A stretch of 64,000 nucleotides of DNA, from the NCBI GenBank assembly GCA_963802905.1, contig CAWDKH010000004.1, positions 372,001-436,000 on the forward strand. Reading direction: 5' to 3'. The notes under the pieces are model-generated. The model was given only the letters and a program-made list of their open reading frames with translations, made no database searches and was not told the DNA's origin. Source of the stretch: DASQFQ01 sp963802905 (lineage in GTDB: Bacteria > Actinomycetota > Thermoleophilia > Solirubrobacterales > Solirubrobacteraceae). This document shows positions 17,470 through 25,614 of this stretch, piece by piece (positions within the stretch are counted from its first letter, which is position 1; each line of letters starts with the position of its first letter). Position numbers and translations under genes: made by a program.

Positions 17470-18633
17470 TCAGCCCTCGCCCTTGAGGGCGGGGGCTCGC
17501 AGCTCGATGAGGTCGGTGTCGTCAAGGCGCTTTGGGTTCCGCGCGTGGTCACCGAAGTTCGTGTCGTTCACGACCGCGACGCGGTCGTCTCCGAGGAGCA
17601 CCAGCGACTCGATGTTCGTGTAGGGCATGGCGAAGTGCTCGCCGATGCCGAGATCGCCCGGGTGGCCATGCGCGGACACCTCGTCGGGGTCGGCGAGGTC
17701 GAGCAGGTCGGCCGCGACGGCCTCGCGCTTCAGCGATCCGGAACGGCCCTCGGGCAGGTCCGCGACGACGATCTGCTTGACGTGGGCCTTCTTGCCCTCG
17801 AAGTCATCGCGCTCGAGAACCGCGAGCCGCTTCGCGTCGATCGCGTCCGCGTCGGCGACGAGGTTCTTCGCGTCCGCGACCGTGTAGACGCGGTGCCCCG
17901 GCACGTAGGCGCGGCGCGCGATGTCGAACGCGTACAGTCGCCGCGCCCGCGGGTCGTCCCCCGCCACCGCCCCCTCGAGGATCGGGTAGAGCAGCTTGCC
18001 GTCGGACGACAGCGCCATGGCTTCGAAGCCACGGGAGCGCGGGAGGTTGGCGTGCCCCTTGTCGGGGGAGTCGGGCGAGCGCACGCCCGGCAGCGAGATC
18101 GGCGCTTCGAGCACCTTGCCTGCCGCGTCCGTGTGCAGCAGGTAGGGCCCGAATTCGTCACCGAACCAAAAGCCGCCGGCCTTGTCGCGGCGGAACGACT
18201 CGGGATCGAAGTCCCCGCCGGTCAGCGGGCGGTCCGCAGGCTTCTCATTGATGATCCGGAACGGCACCTTGCGGTCGGGATCGTGCAGCGTGATCCAGTC
18301 CAGGACGCGGAGCGCGCCGTGGTCCTCGCGCACCCGGTACACGCGCAGGAGGAACGAATGCGAGTTCGCCTTCGCGCCGAAGCCGTTGTCGGCCAGCGCG
18401 TAGAACGTGTGCGCGCCGCCGGCCTTCAACAGGGCGGAGAACCCGCCGACCGGCTGGCGCGCGCCGGCGGCCGGCTTCGGCTCCGCGTCGCGCGCGGCGG
18501 CGAACGGCGCCGGCGCCGAGGCTTTAGCGTCGAGCAGCGAACGCGACTCGAGGGTCGGCTCGTCCGGCGCACCACATCCAGCCAGGCAGAGCCCGAGGAC
18601 CACCCATGATCTTGCGATGGGCGACCGCACCAA
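17470..18633 (-). CDS. esterase-like activity of phytase family lipoprotein (PF13449 type)
   Basis: 387 residues; TTG 18633 or the next codon GTG 18630 can start it. The N-terminus carries a lipoprotein signal (VVLGLCLAGC, lipidated Cys about 20). The mature protein matches the phytase-like/esterase-like propeller family: FYALADNGFGAK, TGGDFDPESFR, FWFGDEFGPYLLH, SRGFEAMALSSDG, VAVVNDTNFGDH. These proteins are extracellular and Asp/Glu-rich at the active site, and are thought to act on phosphate or carboxylic esters, but biochemical proof is scarce. Monocistronic in appearance; the next upstream gene on this strand, typA, is 247 bp away behind two hairpins. Confidence 0.75.
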   Translation of the reverse strand: MVRSPIARSWVVLGLCLAGCGAPDEPTLESRSLLDAKASAPAPFAAARDAEPKPAAGARQPVGGFSALLKAGGAHTFYALADNGFGAKANSHSFLLRVYRVREDHGALRVLDWITLHDPDRKVPFRIINEKPADRPLTGGDFDPESFRRDKAGGFWFGDEFGPYLLHTDAAGKVLEAPISLPGVRSPDSPDKGHANLPRSRGFEAMALSSDGKLLYPILEGAVAGDDPRARRLYAFDIARRAYVPGHRVYTVADAKNLVADADAIDAKRLAVLERDDFEGKKAHVKQIVVADLPEGRSGSLKREAVAADLLDLADPDEVSAHGHPGDLGIGEHFAMPYTNIESLVLLGDDRVAVVNDTNFGDHARNPKRLDDTDLIELRAPALKGEG

Positions 18634-18699
18634 TGCGAACGTACGCCCGCCGCGCGCGGGGGGTCAAGACCCTGGAGTCTCGAACCTGACGCGCTAGCG

Positions 18700-18719
18700 G
18701 TGCGCCGACGAAGGCGCAC
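18700..18719. terminator. GTGCGCC/GGCGCAC hairpin between typA and the phytase-like gene
   Basis: A perfect 7-bp inverted repeat (GTGCGCC at 18700-18706, GGCGCAC at 18713-18719) with a 6-base loop lies 160 bp past the typA stop. There is no T-run, so it would be a weak or Rho-assisted terminator at best. Confidence 0.35.
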
Positions 18720-18753
18720 GTCAACGGCGGCTGGGTAGGGGTCGGGTTCGAGC

Positions 18754-18826
18754 CGCCGCGCCGGCCACGAATGTCACCTCAGGGTCGGTATGCGACCTTG
18801 AGACGACATTCGTCGCCGCGCCGGCC
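18754..18826. repeat. palindrome exactly bounded by 13-bp direct repeats
   Basis: CGCCGCGCCGGCC occurs at 18754-18766 and again at 18814-18826. Between them is a 47-base inverted repeat (18767-18813): ACGAATGTC pairs with GACATTCGT, and CTCAGGGTCG pairs with CGACCTTGAG apart from one G-T pair, leaving a 5-base loop. It lies 55 bp past the typA stop. The arrangement suggests either a small palindromic mobile unit with target duplications or a strong transcript-end hairpin. Confidence 0.7.
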
Positions 18827-18880
18827 CGAACCTGCTTCCTCAATGCCCGCCGTTGACTTCCGCCGAAACTGCCGCGAACG

Positions 18881-20728
18881 CTAGACCGGAGCGGCGTTGG
18901 CGCGAGCCCGGCGCCCGGCCTTCACGCGCTCCGTCTTCGGGAGCACGGCCTTGCGCAGGCGCACCCGCTCCGGGGTGACCTCGACGCACTCGTCCTCGCG
19001 CAGGAACTCCAGCGCCTGGTCGAGCGAGAGCTGCCGGTGGGGCACCAGCCGCACCAACACCTCGGAGGTGGAGGAGCGGATGTTGTTGAGCTGCTTCTCC
19101 TTGGTGGCGTTGACGTCGAGGTCGTCGGCGCGGGCGTTCTCGCCCACCACCATGCCCTCGTAGACCTCCTCGCCCGGCCCGACGAACAGCGTGCCGCGCT
19201 CCTGGAGGTTCATCAGCGCGAAGGTCGCCGCGGTGCCGCGGCGGTCGGCCACCAGTGACCCGCTCGGGCGCGTGCGCAGGTCGCCGACCCAGGGCTCCCA
19301 GCCGTCGAAGACGTGGTGGAGGATCCCCGTGCCGCGCGTCTCGGTGAGGAACTCGGTGCGGAACCCGATCAGCCCGCGCGCCGGCACGGCGTAGTCGAGG
19401 CGGACCCAGCCGGTGCCGTGGTTGACCATGTGCTCCATGCGGCCCTTGCGCAGCGCGAGCAGCTGCGTGACGACGCCGACGTATTCCTCGGGCACGTCGA
19501 TCGTCATGCGCTCGCGCGGCTCGTGGATCTTGCCGTCGATCTCGCGCGTGAGCACCTGGGGCTGGCCGACGGTCAGCTCGAAGCCCTCGCGGCGCATGAT
19601 CTCGACGAGGATCGCGAGCTGGAGCTCGCCGCGGCCCTGGACCTCCCAGACCTCGGGGCGCTCCGTGTCGTTCACGCGCAGGGAGACGTTGCCGATCAGC
19701 TCCTGGTCGAGCCGGTTCTTGACCTGGCGGGCGGTGAGCTTGCCGCCGTCGCGACCGGCCAGCGGTGAGGTGTTGATGCCGATCGTGACCGACAGCGAGG
19801 GTTCGTCGACGGTGATGACCGGCAGCGGGCGCGGGTCGTCGCGGTCGGCGAGCGTCTCGCCGATCGTGACCTCGGGGATGCCGGCGACGGCGATGATCTC
19901 GCCCGGCCCGGCCTCGTCGGCCTCGACGCGGTCGAGCGCGTCGGTGACGAAGAGGTCGCCGACCTGGGCGTTCTCGATCGTCCCGTCGGCGCGGCACCAG
20001 GCGATCGCCTGGCCCTTGCGGATCGTCCCGTTGCGCACGCGGCAGAGCGCGAGGCGCCCCACGTAGAGCGAGGCGTCGAGGTTGGTGACGTGCGCCTGGA
20101 GCGGGAAGTCGGGATCGTAGGTCGGCGCCGGGATGTTCTCGAGCAGCAGGTCCATCAGCGGCGCGAGGTCGTCTGCGAGCGCGTCGAGGTCGGGCTCGAG
20201 TCCGGCGCGGCCGGCCCTCGCGTTGCAGTAGACGATCGGGAACTCGATCTGCTCCTCGTCGGCGTCGAGGTCGAGGAACAGCTCGTAGACCTCGTCGACC
20301 ACCTCGGCGATGCGGGCGTCCGGCCGGTCGACCTTGTTGACGACGAGGATCACCGGCAGCCGGGCCTCGAGCGCCTTGCGCAGGACGAAGCGCGTCTGCG
20401 GCAGCGGGCCCTCGGAGGCGTCGACGAGCAGCATGATGCCGTCGACCATCGTCAGCCCGCGCTCGACCTCGCCGCCGAAGTCCGCGTGGCCGGGCGTGTC
20501 GATGATGTTGAGCTTGACGTCGCGGTAGCGGACCGACGTGTTCTTGGCGAGGATCGTGATGCCCTTCTCGCGCTCGAGATCCATCGAGTCCATGACGCGA
20601 TCGGCGACGTCCTGGTTGGCGCGGAACGCGCCGGACTGCCAGAGCATGGCGTCGACGAGGGTCGTCTTCCCATGGTCGACATGGGCGACGATGGCGACGT
20701 TTCGTAGGTCCTGTCGAGCGGCGGGCAC
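18881..20728 (-). CDS. typA: ribosome-associated translational GTPase TypA/BipA
   Basis: 615 residues, the usual family length. GTPase motifs are in order: AHVDHGKTT (15-23), the switch I region EREKGITI, DTPGHADFGGEV, NKVDRPDAR and a YCNARAG stretch in place of SAL. Domains II and III and the TypA-specific C-terminal region follow (ERGTLFVGPGEEVYEGMVVGE, KEKQLNNIRSS). It binds 70S ribosomes and helps assembly and stress growth, as known for the family. Starts at 20728, with the Usp-like gene ending 20 bp upstream on the same strand. Confidence 0.96.
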   Translation of the reverse strand: MPAARQDLRNVAIVAHVDHGKTTLVDAMLWQSGAFRANQDVADRVMDSMDLEREKGITILAKNTSVRYRDVKLNIIDTPGHADFGGEVERGLTMVDGIMLLVDASEGPLPQTRFVLRKALEARLPVILVVNKVDRPDARIAEVVDEVYELFLDLDADEEQIEFPIVYCNARAGRAGLEPDLDALADDLAPLMDLLLENIPAPTYDPDFPLQAHVTNLDASLYVGRLALCRVRNGTIRKGQAIAWCRADGTIENAQVGDLFVTDALDRVEADEAGPGEIIAVAGIPEVTIGETLADRDDPRPLPVITVDEPSLSVTIGINTSPLAGRDGGKLTARQVKNRLDQELIGNVSLRVNDTERPEVWEVQGRGELQLAILVEIMRREGFELTVGQPQVLTREIDGKIHEPRERMTIDVPEEYVGVVTQLLALRKGRMEHMVNHGTGWVRLDYAVPARGLIGFRTEFLTETRGTGILHHVFDGWEPWVGDLRTRPSGSLVADRRGTAATFALMNLQERGTLFVGPGEEVYEGMVVGENARADDLDVNATKEKQLNNIRSSTSEVLVRLVPHRQLSLDQALEFLREDECVEVTPERVRLRKAVLPKTERVKAGRRARANAAPV

Positions 20729-20748
20729 CCTCTGAGGCTAGAAGATGC

Positions 20749-21198
20749 TCAGCCGCCGAAGCCCTGAATGGCACCGGCCTTGAACGCCGCCTGTGCCCCC
20801 GCGTCGCCCTCGGCGGCCTGGGTGATCACGGTGACGGGGATGCCCAGGCGCTCGACCCGGCGCGGCAGGTCGCGGCGAAGCCATTCGGAGCTGCGCTTCG
20901 GCAGCGTCGAGATGATCACGTCGTCGAAGTCGCGCTCGTCGATCACCTGCTTGACCGACTCGAACGGGTCCTGTCCGCCGACGAGACCCTCGACGTGACT
21001 CCCGGCGGCACGCGCGAGCGCCTCGAGGCCTCGCTCGAGCGTCCAGTCGGCGTGCTTGGCCGAGTCGACGTTGGGGATCAACAACGAGAACTGCGTGGGC
21101 TGCTCGCTCGCGCGGCGCTTCACCTCGGCGAGCAGGAGGGGCGTCGCAGCGGTGCGGTTCGCAACGACCAGGGTCCGGTGCGGCTGCGCTTGGTCCAT
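20749..21198 (-). CDS. universal-stress-like (HUP-fold) protein
   Basis: 149 residues, soluble. RTLVVANRTAATPLL opens an alpha/beta fold; the middle carries DFDDVIISTLPKRSSEWLRRDLPRRVERLGIPVTVI, a block typical of single-domain Usp-like proteins of actinobacteria. The classical ATP-binding G-x2-G-x9-G motif of UspA is absent, so nucleotide binding is doubtful. It precedes typA by 20 bp and may share its promoter. Confidence 0.6.
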   Translation of the reverse strand: MDQAQPHRTLVVANRTAATPLLLAEVKRRASEQPTQFSLLIPNVDSAKHADWTLERGLEALARAAGSHVEGLVGGQDPFESVKQVIDERDFDDVIISTLPKRSSEWLRRDLPRRVERLGIPVTVITQAAEGDAGAQAAFKAGAIQGFGG

Positions 21199-21262
21199 GA
21201 TGCGCTCCTTTGGAGCGTGGGGTTCTCAGAGTCCCACCGGGGCGGGTGATCGTCAACCGCGC

Positions 21263-21287
21263 GGAACCGGGTTCTCCCGGCCCGTGT
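21263..21287 (+). promoter_or_regulatory. candidate ECF-type promoter of the sigma factor gene
   Basis: GGAAC at 21263-21267 and CGTGT at 21283-21287, separated by 15 bases, resemble the GGAAC/CGTT boxes used by many ECF sigma factors. The start codon choices (GTG at 21292, 21298 or 21301) lie just after it, so the message would be leaderless or nearly so and the gene could be autoregulated. Confidence 0.4.
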
Positions 21288-21291
21288 AGAA

Positions 21292-21807
21292 GTGGCAGTG
21301 GTGGGCCGACCACGTCATCTCGACGACTACGAGCAGCTCGTCCGCGAGCACCAGGTGATCGCCTTCCGCACCGCATACGTCATCACGGGCTCGGCCGCCG
21401 ACGCCGAGGAGGTTGTGCAGGACGCCTTCGTCAAGGCGTACCGCGCTCGCGGCCGCTTCCGCGAGGGTGCGCCGTTCCGTCCCTGGCTGCTGGCGATCGT
21501 CGCCAACGAGGCGCGCAACCGGCGGCGCTCGCTGGCGCGCCGGGCGCGGTTCGAGCTGCATGCGGTCGAGGAGCGCCCCTCCGCTGACGCGGCCCCGTCT
21601 CCGGAGGCGGCGCTCCTCGTCCGCGAGCAGCGCGCGCAGCTGCTCGCGGCGATCGACACGCTCGGGGAGGAGCAGCGGCAGGCGATCGCGTGCCGCTACC
21701 TGCTCGGGCTCTCCGAGCGCGAGACCGCGGCGGTGCTCGGGTGCCGCCCCGGCACGGTGAAGTCGCGGCTGTCGCGGGCGCTGGCGAACCTCGAGGGGGA
21801 GCTGTGA
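21292..21807 (+). CDS. ECF-family RNA polymerase sigma factor
   Basis: 171 residues or a few fewer. Region 2 (YEQLVREHQVIAFRTAYVITGSAADAEEVVQDAFVKAY region) contains the -10 recognition helix, and region 4 (EEQRQAIACRYLLGLSERETAAVLG and PGTVKSRLSRAL) is a clear helix-turn-helix. The stop overlaps the start of the next gene (GTGA at 21804-21807), which is the usual layout for an ECF sigma and its membrane anti-sigma factor. Confidence 0.9.
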   Translation: MAVVGRPRHLDDYEQLVREHQVIAFRTAYVITGSAADAEEVVQDAFVKAYRARGRFREGAPFRPWLLAIVANEARNRRRSLARRARFELHAVEERPSADAAPSPEAALLVREQRAQLLAAIDTLGEEQRQAIACRYLLGLSERETAAVLGCRPGTVKSRLSRALANLEGEL

Positions 21808-22506
21808 GCGAACTCGAAGCCCGCCTCTCGGAGCTGGCCGTGGAGTGGCCCGAGGCGCCGGACGTCGCCCCGCGCGTGCGCGCGCGACTCGAGGAGGCGC
21901 CGCCGCAGCGCCGGCGGTGGCCGCGGATCGCCATCCCGATCGCGGTGCTCGCCCTCGTCGCCGCCGTCCCGCCTGCCCGCAGCACCGTGCTCGACTGGCT
22001 CGGCCTCGACGGCGTGAAGATCGAGCGGGTCCCGAAGGCGCCGACGCCGGCGCCGACCATCACGCCGCTCGAGCTCGGCGAGCGCGTCCCGCTCGCGAGC
22101 GCGACGCTCGTCCCCAGCGAGCTCGGCGCGCCCGACGCCGTCTTCCGCGCCGACGACATCGTCACGCTCTTCTACCGCCCGCGCGGCGGCCTGCCGGAGT
22201 CTGAGAACACCGGCGCCGGCGCGCTGCTGACGCCAGATCCCCGGCCGGACCAACCCGGTGTACATGCGCAAGCTGGCGGGCCCTGACACCACGATCGAGC
22301 GCGTGACGGTCGACGGCGAGCCGGGCTTCTGGCTCGCCGGCGCCTCCCACGGCCTGCTCTACGAGCACCCCTCCGGCGGCGTCCGCGAGGCTCCGGCGCG
22401 GCTCGCCGGCAACACCCTGGTCTGGCGGCGCGGCGCGCTGACGCTGCGCCTCGAGGCCGACATCACCAAGGAGCGGGCGCTTGCGATCGCCCGCTCGGTC
22501 GAATGA
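21804..22506 (+). CDS. probable membrane anti-sigma factor (one frameshift)
   Basis: The GTG at 21804 overlaps the sigma factor stop. An N-terminal cytoplasmic segment of about 35 residues is followed by one membrane helix (RIAIPIAVLALVAAVPP) and an external domain. The frame changes near 22232, where removing one C joins ALLTQIPGRTNPVYMRKLAG to the rest; the joined product is about 233 residues. Its closing part (WLAGASHGLLYEH, LAGNTLVWRRGALTLRLEADITKE) resembles the external domain of DUF4367-like anti-sigma proteins. No zinc-binding HxxxCxxC is present. Role inferred from position and topology. Confidence 0.6.
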
Positions 22507-22520
22507 GAAGGGAGCCCACC

Positions 22521-23046
22521 ATGCGACGCATGCTGGTCCTGGCGGCCGCCGCCACACTCGCCCTCGTCGCCGCCCCCGCGGCGGTGGCAAAGGAGGTCAA
22601 GAAGGCCGAGGTGTGCGGGCCTGACGGCTGCGTGTCGGCCGACGACGAGCAGACGCGCATGACGCTGCTGCAGGGCGGCCCGCCGACCAAGCCGCCCACC
22701 GCGGCGCCGTACTACGAGGTCCGCATCACGATGGCGGCGGGCGACGAGACCCACACCTGGAGCTTCGCCGCTGTGCCCGACCGCCAGGCGGCGCGGGCCG
22801 ATGACGGCACCTGGATGCGGATGCCGGACGAGATGACCGGGATCGTCAAGCAGCTGACCCTCGGCCAGAAGCCGTACCCGGCCGCCGGCCTGATCGGCGC
22901 GGCCCCGCCGCCCGAGCCGAAGCCGGTGGCCGCCGACGCCGACAGCCCGCTGTGGCCGGAGGGCGTCGCTGATCGCGCTGGCCGCGCTCGTGGCCGCCGC
23001 GGCGATAATGCGGTTCTCGGGGCGGTGGCGTCCGGCGTCCGGCTAG
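22521..23046 (+). CDS. exported protein with C-terminal membrane anchor (one frameshift)
   Basis: ATG 22521 is preceded by GAAGGGAG. A signal peptide (RRMLVLAAAATLALVAAPAAVA) leads to a region with a CGPDGC pair and then the segment YYEVRITMAAGDETHTWSF. In the raw frame the reading runs on into unrelated sequence; removing one base near 22970 gives a hydrophobic helix (LIALAALVAAAAIMRFSG) and a stop at 23046. Total about 174 residues. Same strand and 14 bp after the putative anti-sigma gene, so it may be a regulon or operon partner. Function unknown. Confidence 0.55.
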
Positions 23047-23086
23047 CGCCGCGCCGCGTACAGCGAGGCGCGTCGCGTGCTACGGC

Positions 23087-23224
23087 GTGCTCGAGGCACG
23101 GCCGGACGAGCTGCTCGTGCAGTACAAATCGCCCCGCACCGTGCTGCAGCCACGCGCCACCTCCTTCACCCTCGCGCGCTTCCGCGTCGCCCGCGGCACG
23201 CCGTCGGTGCAGGTGCTCGCGTGA
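23087..23224 (+). CDS. short reading frame or gene remnant upstream of the hydrolase
   Basis: A frame from GTG 23087 reads VLEARPDELLVQYKSPRT and ends LARFRVARGTPSVQVLA, stopping at 23222-23224 in a GTGA overlap with the hydrolase start. The sequence looks protein-like rather than random and resembles the end of a larger beta-rich protein, so it may be the tail of a lost gene. No function can be named. Confidence 0.3.
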   Translation: MLEARPDELLVQYKSPRTVLQPRATSFTLARFRVARGTPSVQVLA

Positions 23225-24073
23225 GCCGCCACGTCGAGATCTCCGACACCCGGATCCATGTCGTCGAGCGCGGCGGCGACGGGCTGCCGCTGCTCGTCGT
23301 CCACGGCGGGCCCGGGCTCGACCACCACCTGTTCGGCGACTACCTCGACCCGCTCGGCGGCGACGTCCACCTCGTGCTCGTCGACCTCCGCAGCCAGGGG
23401 CTCTCCGACACGACGCCGCCGGAGACGTGGACGCTCGAGCGGATGGCGACCGACCTGTCCGAGCTCGCCGAGGCGATGGGCTTCGAGCGCTACGCGACGC
23501 TCGGGCACTCCTACGGCGCGTTCGTGGTGCTCCAGCACGCGATCGACCGCGCGGGCGAGCCGGCGGCGACGATCGTCTCAAACGGCGTGCCGAGCGCCCG
23601 CTACCTCGCCGCCGTGCAGGACAACCTGGCCGCCTTCGAGCCGATCGAGCTGCGCGAGCAGGTCACGGCGTCGTGGGCGCGCGAGGCCGACGCGCAGACC
23701 CAGGAGGACTGCGCTGCGCTGCTGCACGACCAGCTCCCCTTCCACTTCGGCGACCCACTCGATCCGCGCATCGCGGAGTTCGAGCGCCGCACCGCCGGAT
23801 GCGTCTACGCGCCGGACGTGCTGCGTCACTTCGCGGTCGCCGAGTACGGCGCGATCGAGGTCGAGGACCGGCTCGGCGAGGTCAGCCACTCGGTGCTCGT
23901 GCTCGCCGGCCGCCACGACCGCACCTGCGTCGTCGAGGGCGGCGAAGGCGATCGCCATCGGTATCCCCGGTGCGCAGCTCGCGGTGTTCGAGGCGAGTGG
24001 GCACCTCACGTTCGCCGAGGAGAACGAGGCGTACCTGAGCGCCGTGCGGCGCTTCCTTCAGTCGGTGCCGTAG
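23221..24073 (+). CDS. alpha/beta hydrolase, proline-iminopeptidase-like (one frameshift)
   Basis: Starts at GTG 23221. The fold is shown by VVHGGPGLDHHLFGDYL (oxyanion loop), DLRSQGLSD and the nucleophile elbow LGHSYGAF (Ser about 101). The catalytic Asp is likely in AGRHDRTC and the His in ASGHLTFAEENEAYL. The frame breaks near 23942, where one extra G separates VVEG from AKAIAIGIPGA; joined length about 283 residues. HGGPG is characteristic of prolyl aminopeptidases and related hydrolases. Its end overlaps the convergent upp gene by 16 bp. Confidence 0.8.
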
Positions 24074-24684
24074 AGACGATCGCCGGCGTCGCCGAGGCCG
24101 GGGCGGATGTAGCCCCGCTCGTCGAGCTCGCGGTCGATCGCGGCGCAGAAGATCGGCACGTCGGGGTGCTTGGAGCGCACCGCCTCGAGCCCCTCGGGGG
24201 CGGCGACGAGGCAGACGAAGCGCAGGCGCTTCGCCCCGCGCTCCTTGAGGCGCGTAAGGGCACTGTTGGCGCTGCCGCCGGTGGCGAGCATCGGGTCGAC
24301 GAGCACGATCTCGGCTTCCGGCCCGTGGTCGGGGATCGACTCGTAGTAGCCGACCGGCGAGAGCTTGTCCTCGTCGCGGTACATGCCGAGGTGGCCGACG
24401 CGCGCCTCCGGCATCAGGCCGAGGAAGCCCTCGACCATGCCGAGCCCGGCGCGCAGGATCGCGATCACGACGATGTCGTCGCCGAGGCGCGCGCCCTGCG
24501 TCGACTCGAGCGGCGTGTCGACTTCGATCCCCTCGAGGCGCAGGTCCCGCAGCGCCTCGAAGCCGATCAGCATCGCGGCCTCGCGCAGGCGGCGGCGGAA
24601 CTCGCCGCTCGGGGTCGCGACGTCGCGCAGCACACTCAGATGGCGGGCTACGAGCGGGTGGTCGACGACGGTCACTCCGTCCAC
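24058..24684 (-). CDS. upp: uracil phosphoribosyltransferase
   Basis: 208 residues from GTG 24684. Converts uracil and PRPP to UMP. The PRPP-binding signature VLVDPMLATGGSA, the YRDEDKLSPVGYYESIP flap region and the C-terminal uracil-binding GLGDAGDRLYGTD are present. It faces a divergent nucleoside salvage operon (cytidine deaminase, phosphorylases), so base freed there can be reused for UMP. Confidence 0.95.
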   Translation of the reverse strand: MDGVTVVDHPLVARHLSVLRDVATPSGEFRRRLREAAMLIGFEALRDLRLEGIEVDTPLESTQGARLGDDIVVIAILRAGLGMVEGFLGLMPEARVGHLGMYRDEDKLSPVGYYESIPDHGPEAEIVLVDPMLATGGSANSALTRLKERGAKRLRFVCLVAAPEGLEAVRSKHPDVPIFCAAIDRELDERGYIRPGLGDAGDRLYGTD

Positions 24685-24694
24685 GCGCGCGCAC

Positions 24695-24702
24695 GCTATA
24701 GC
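24695..24702. promoter_or_regulatory. palindromic -10-like element between divergent upp and CYTH-cdd
   Basis: GCTATAGC is a perfect palindrome; each strand reads TATAGC about 10 bases before its own GTG start (24684 on the reverse strand, 24712 on the forward). No convincing -35 box is seen on either side. It may serve two divergent leaderless messages. Confidence 0.35.
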
Positions 24703-24711
24703 CTCGGAGCG

Positions 24712-25614
24712 GTGAGTGGGCCGCGCCGCAACGTCGAGCTCAAGGCCGTCGACGCCGACCCCGCGCGCACGCTCGAGCGTGCGCTGGCGTCCGGGGCCTC
24801 GGACGAGGGCGTCATCGTGCAGCGCGACACGTACTTCCGCGTGGCCTCCGGGCGGCTGAAGCTGCGCGAGGAGGAGCCGGGGGAGGCGCACCTGATCTCC
24901 TACGCGCGGCCGGATGACGCTGACGTGCGCGTGTCCTCGTACCGGGTGGTGCCGGCCGACGCGGAAACGCTCGCCGCGCTGACCGACACGCTCGGCGTCG
25001 ATGTCGTGGTCGAGAAGCGGCGCCATCTCCTGCTGTGGGAGACGGTGCGCATCCACCTCGACGAGGTGACGGGCCTGGGCTCGTTCATCGAGCTCGAGGC
25101 CGTGGCCGACCCGGGCTCGGACCTCGCCCACGAGCACGCCCAGATCGGGCGCCTTCGCGCAGAGCTCGGCATCGAGGAGCTCCGCGAGGGCTCGTACTCC
25201 GACGCGGTCCGCAACGCCGTGCCCGATCCCGAGCTGCTTCGCCTTGCGCGAGAAGCCGCCGGCCGCGCCTACGCGCCGTACTCCAACTTCCCCGTCGGCG
25301 CCGCGGTGCTGACCGACGACGGCCGCCGCTACGCCGGCGCCAACGTCGAGAACGCCGCCTACCCCCAGGGCCAGTGCGCGGAGGCCTCGGCGCTCGGCGC
25401 GATGGTGGCGGGTGGCGGCGGGCGGGTCGTGGAGGTCGTCGTCGCCGCACCGAGCGAGCAGGAGTGCGCGCCGTGCGGCGGCTGCCGCCAGCGGCTGCGG
25501 GAGTTCGCCGCGGCCGACGCGCCGATCCATCTCGCCGACATGGAGCGCGTGCGCCGCACGACGTCGCTCGCCGAGCTGCTGCCGCTGTCCTTCGGCCCGG
25601 AGAGCCTCGGATGA
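24712..25614 (+). CDS. CYTH (class IV adenylate cyclase-like) domain fused to cytidine deaminase
   Basis: 300 residues in one uninterrupted frame. Residues 1-165 form a CYTH domain: NVELKAV near the start, QRDTYFRV, RLKLREEE, VVEKRRHLLLWE, RIHLDEVTGLGSFIELEAV. CYTH proteins hydrolyse or cyclise nucleoside or polyphosphates. Residues 170-300 are a complete tetrameric cytidine deaminase (AYAPYSNFPVGAAVL, NVENAAYPQGQCAEASA, PCGGCRQRLREF) with Cys-Ala-Glu and PCGGC zinc ligands. An internal GTG (25219) could start a separate deaminase of 131 residues. I searched the junction in all three frames and found no stop that a single-base error could have hidden. Overlaps the next gene by ATGA. Confidence 0.8.
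   Translation: MSGPRRNVELKAVDADPARTLERALASGASDEGVIVQRDTYFRVASGRLKLREEEPGEAHLISYARPDDADVRVSSYRVVPADAETLAALTDTLGVDVVVEKRRHLLLWETVRIHLDEVTGLGSFIELEAVADPGSDLAHEHAQIGRLRAELGIEELREGSYSDAVRNAVPDPELLRLAREAAGRAYAPYSNFPVGAAVLTDDGRRYAGANVENAAYPQGQCAEASALGAMVAGGGGRVVEVVVAAPSEQECAPCGGCRQRLREFAAADAPIHLADMERVRRTTSLAELLPLSFGPESLG

Noticed and set aside
18690..18760. tRNA gene suggested by GGGTTCGAGCC
   Set aside because: The T-arm-like GGTTCGAGCC has no matching acceptor, D-arm or anticodon arm around it. I found no convincing tRNA anywhere in the window.
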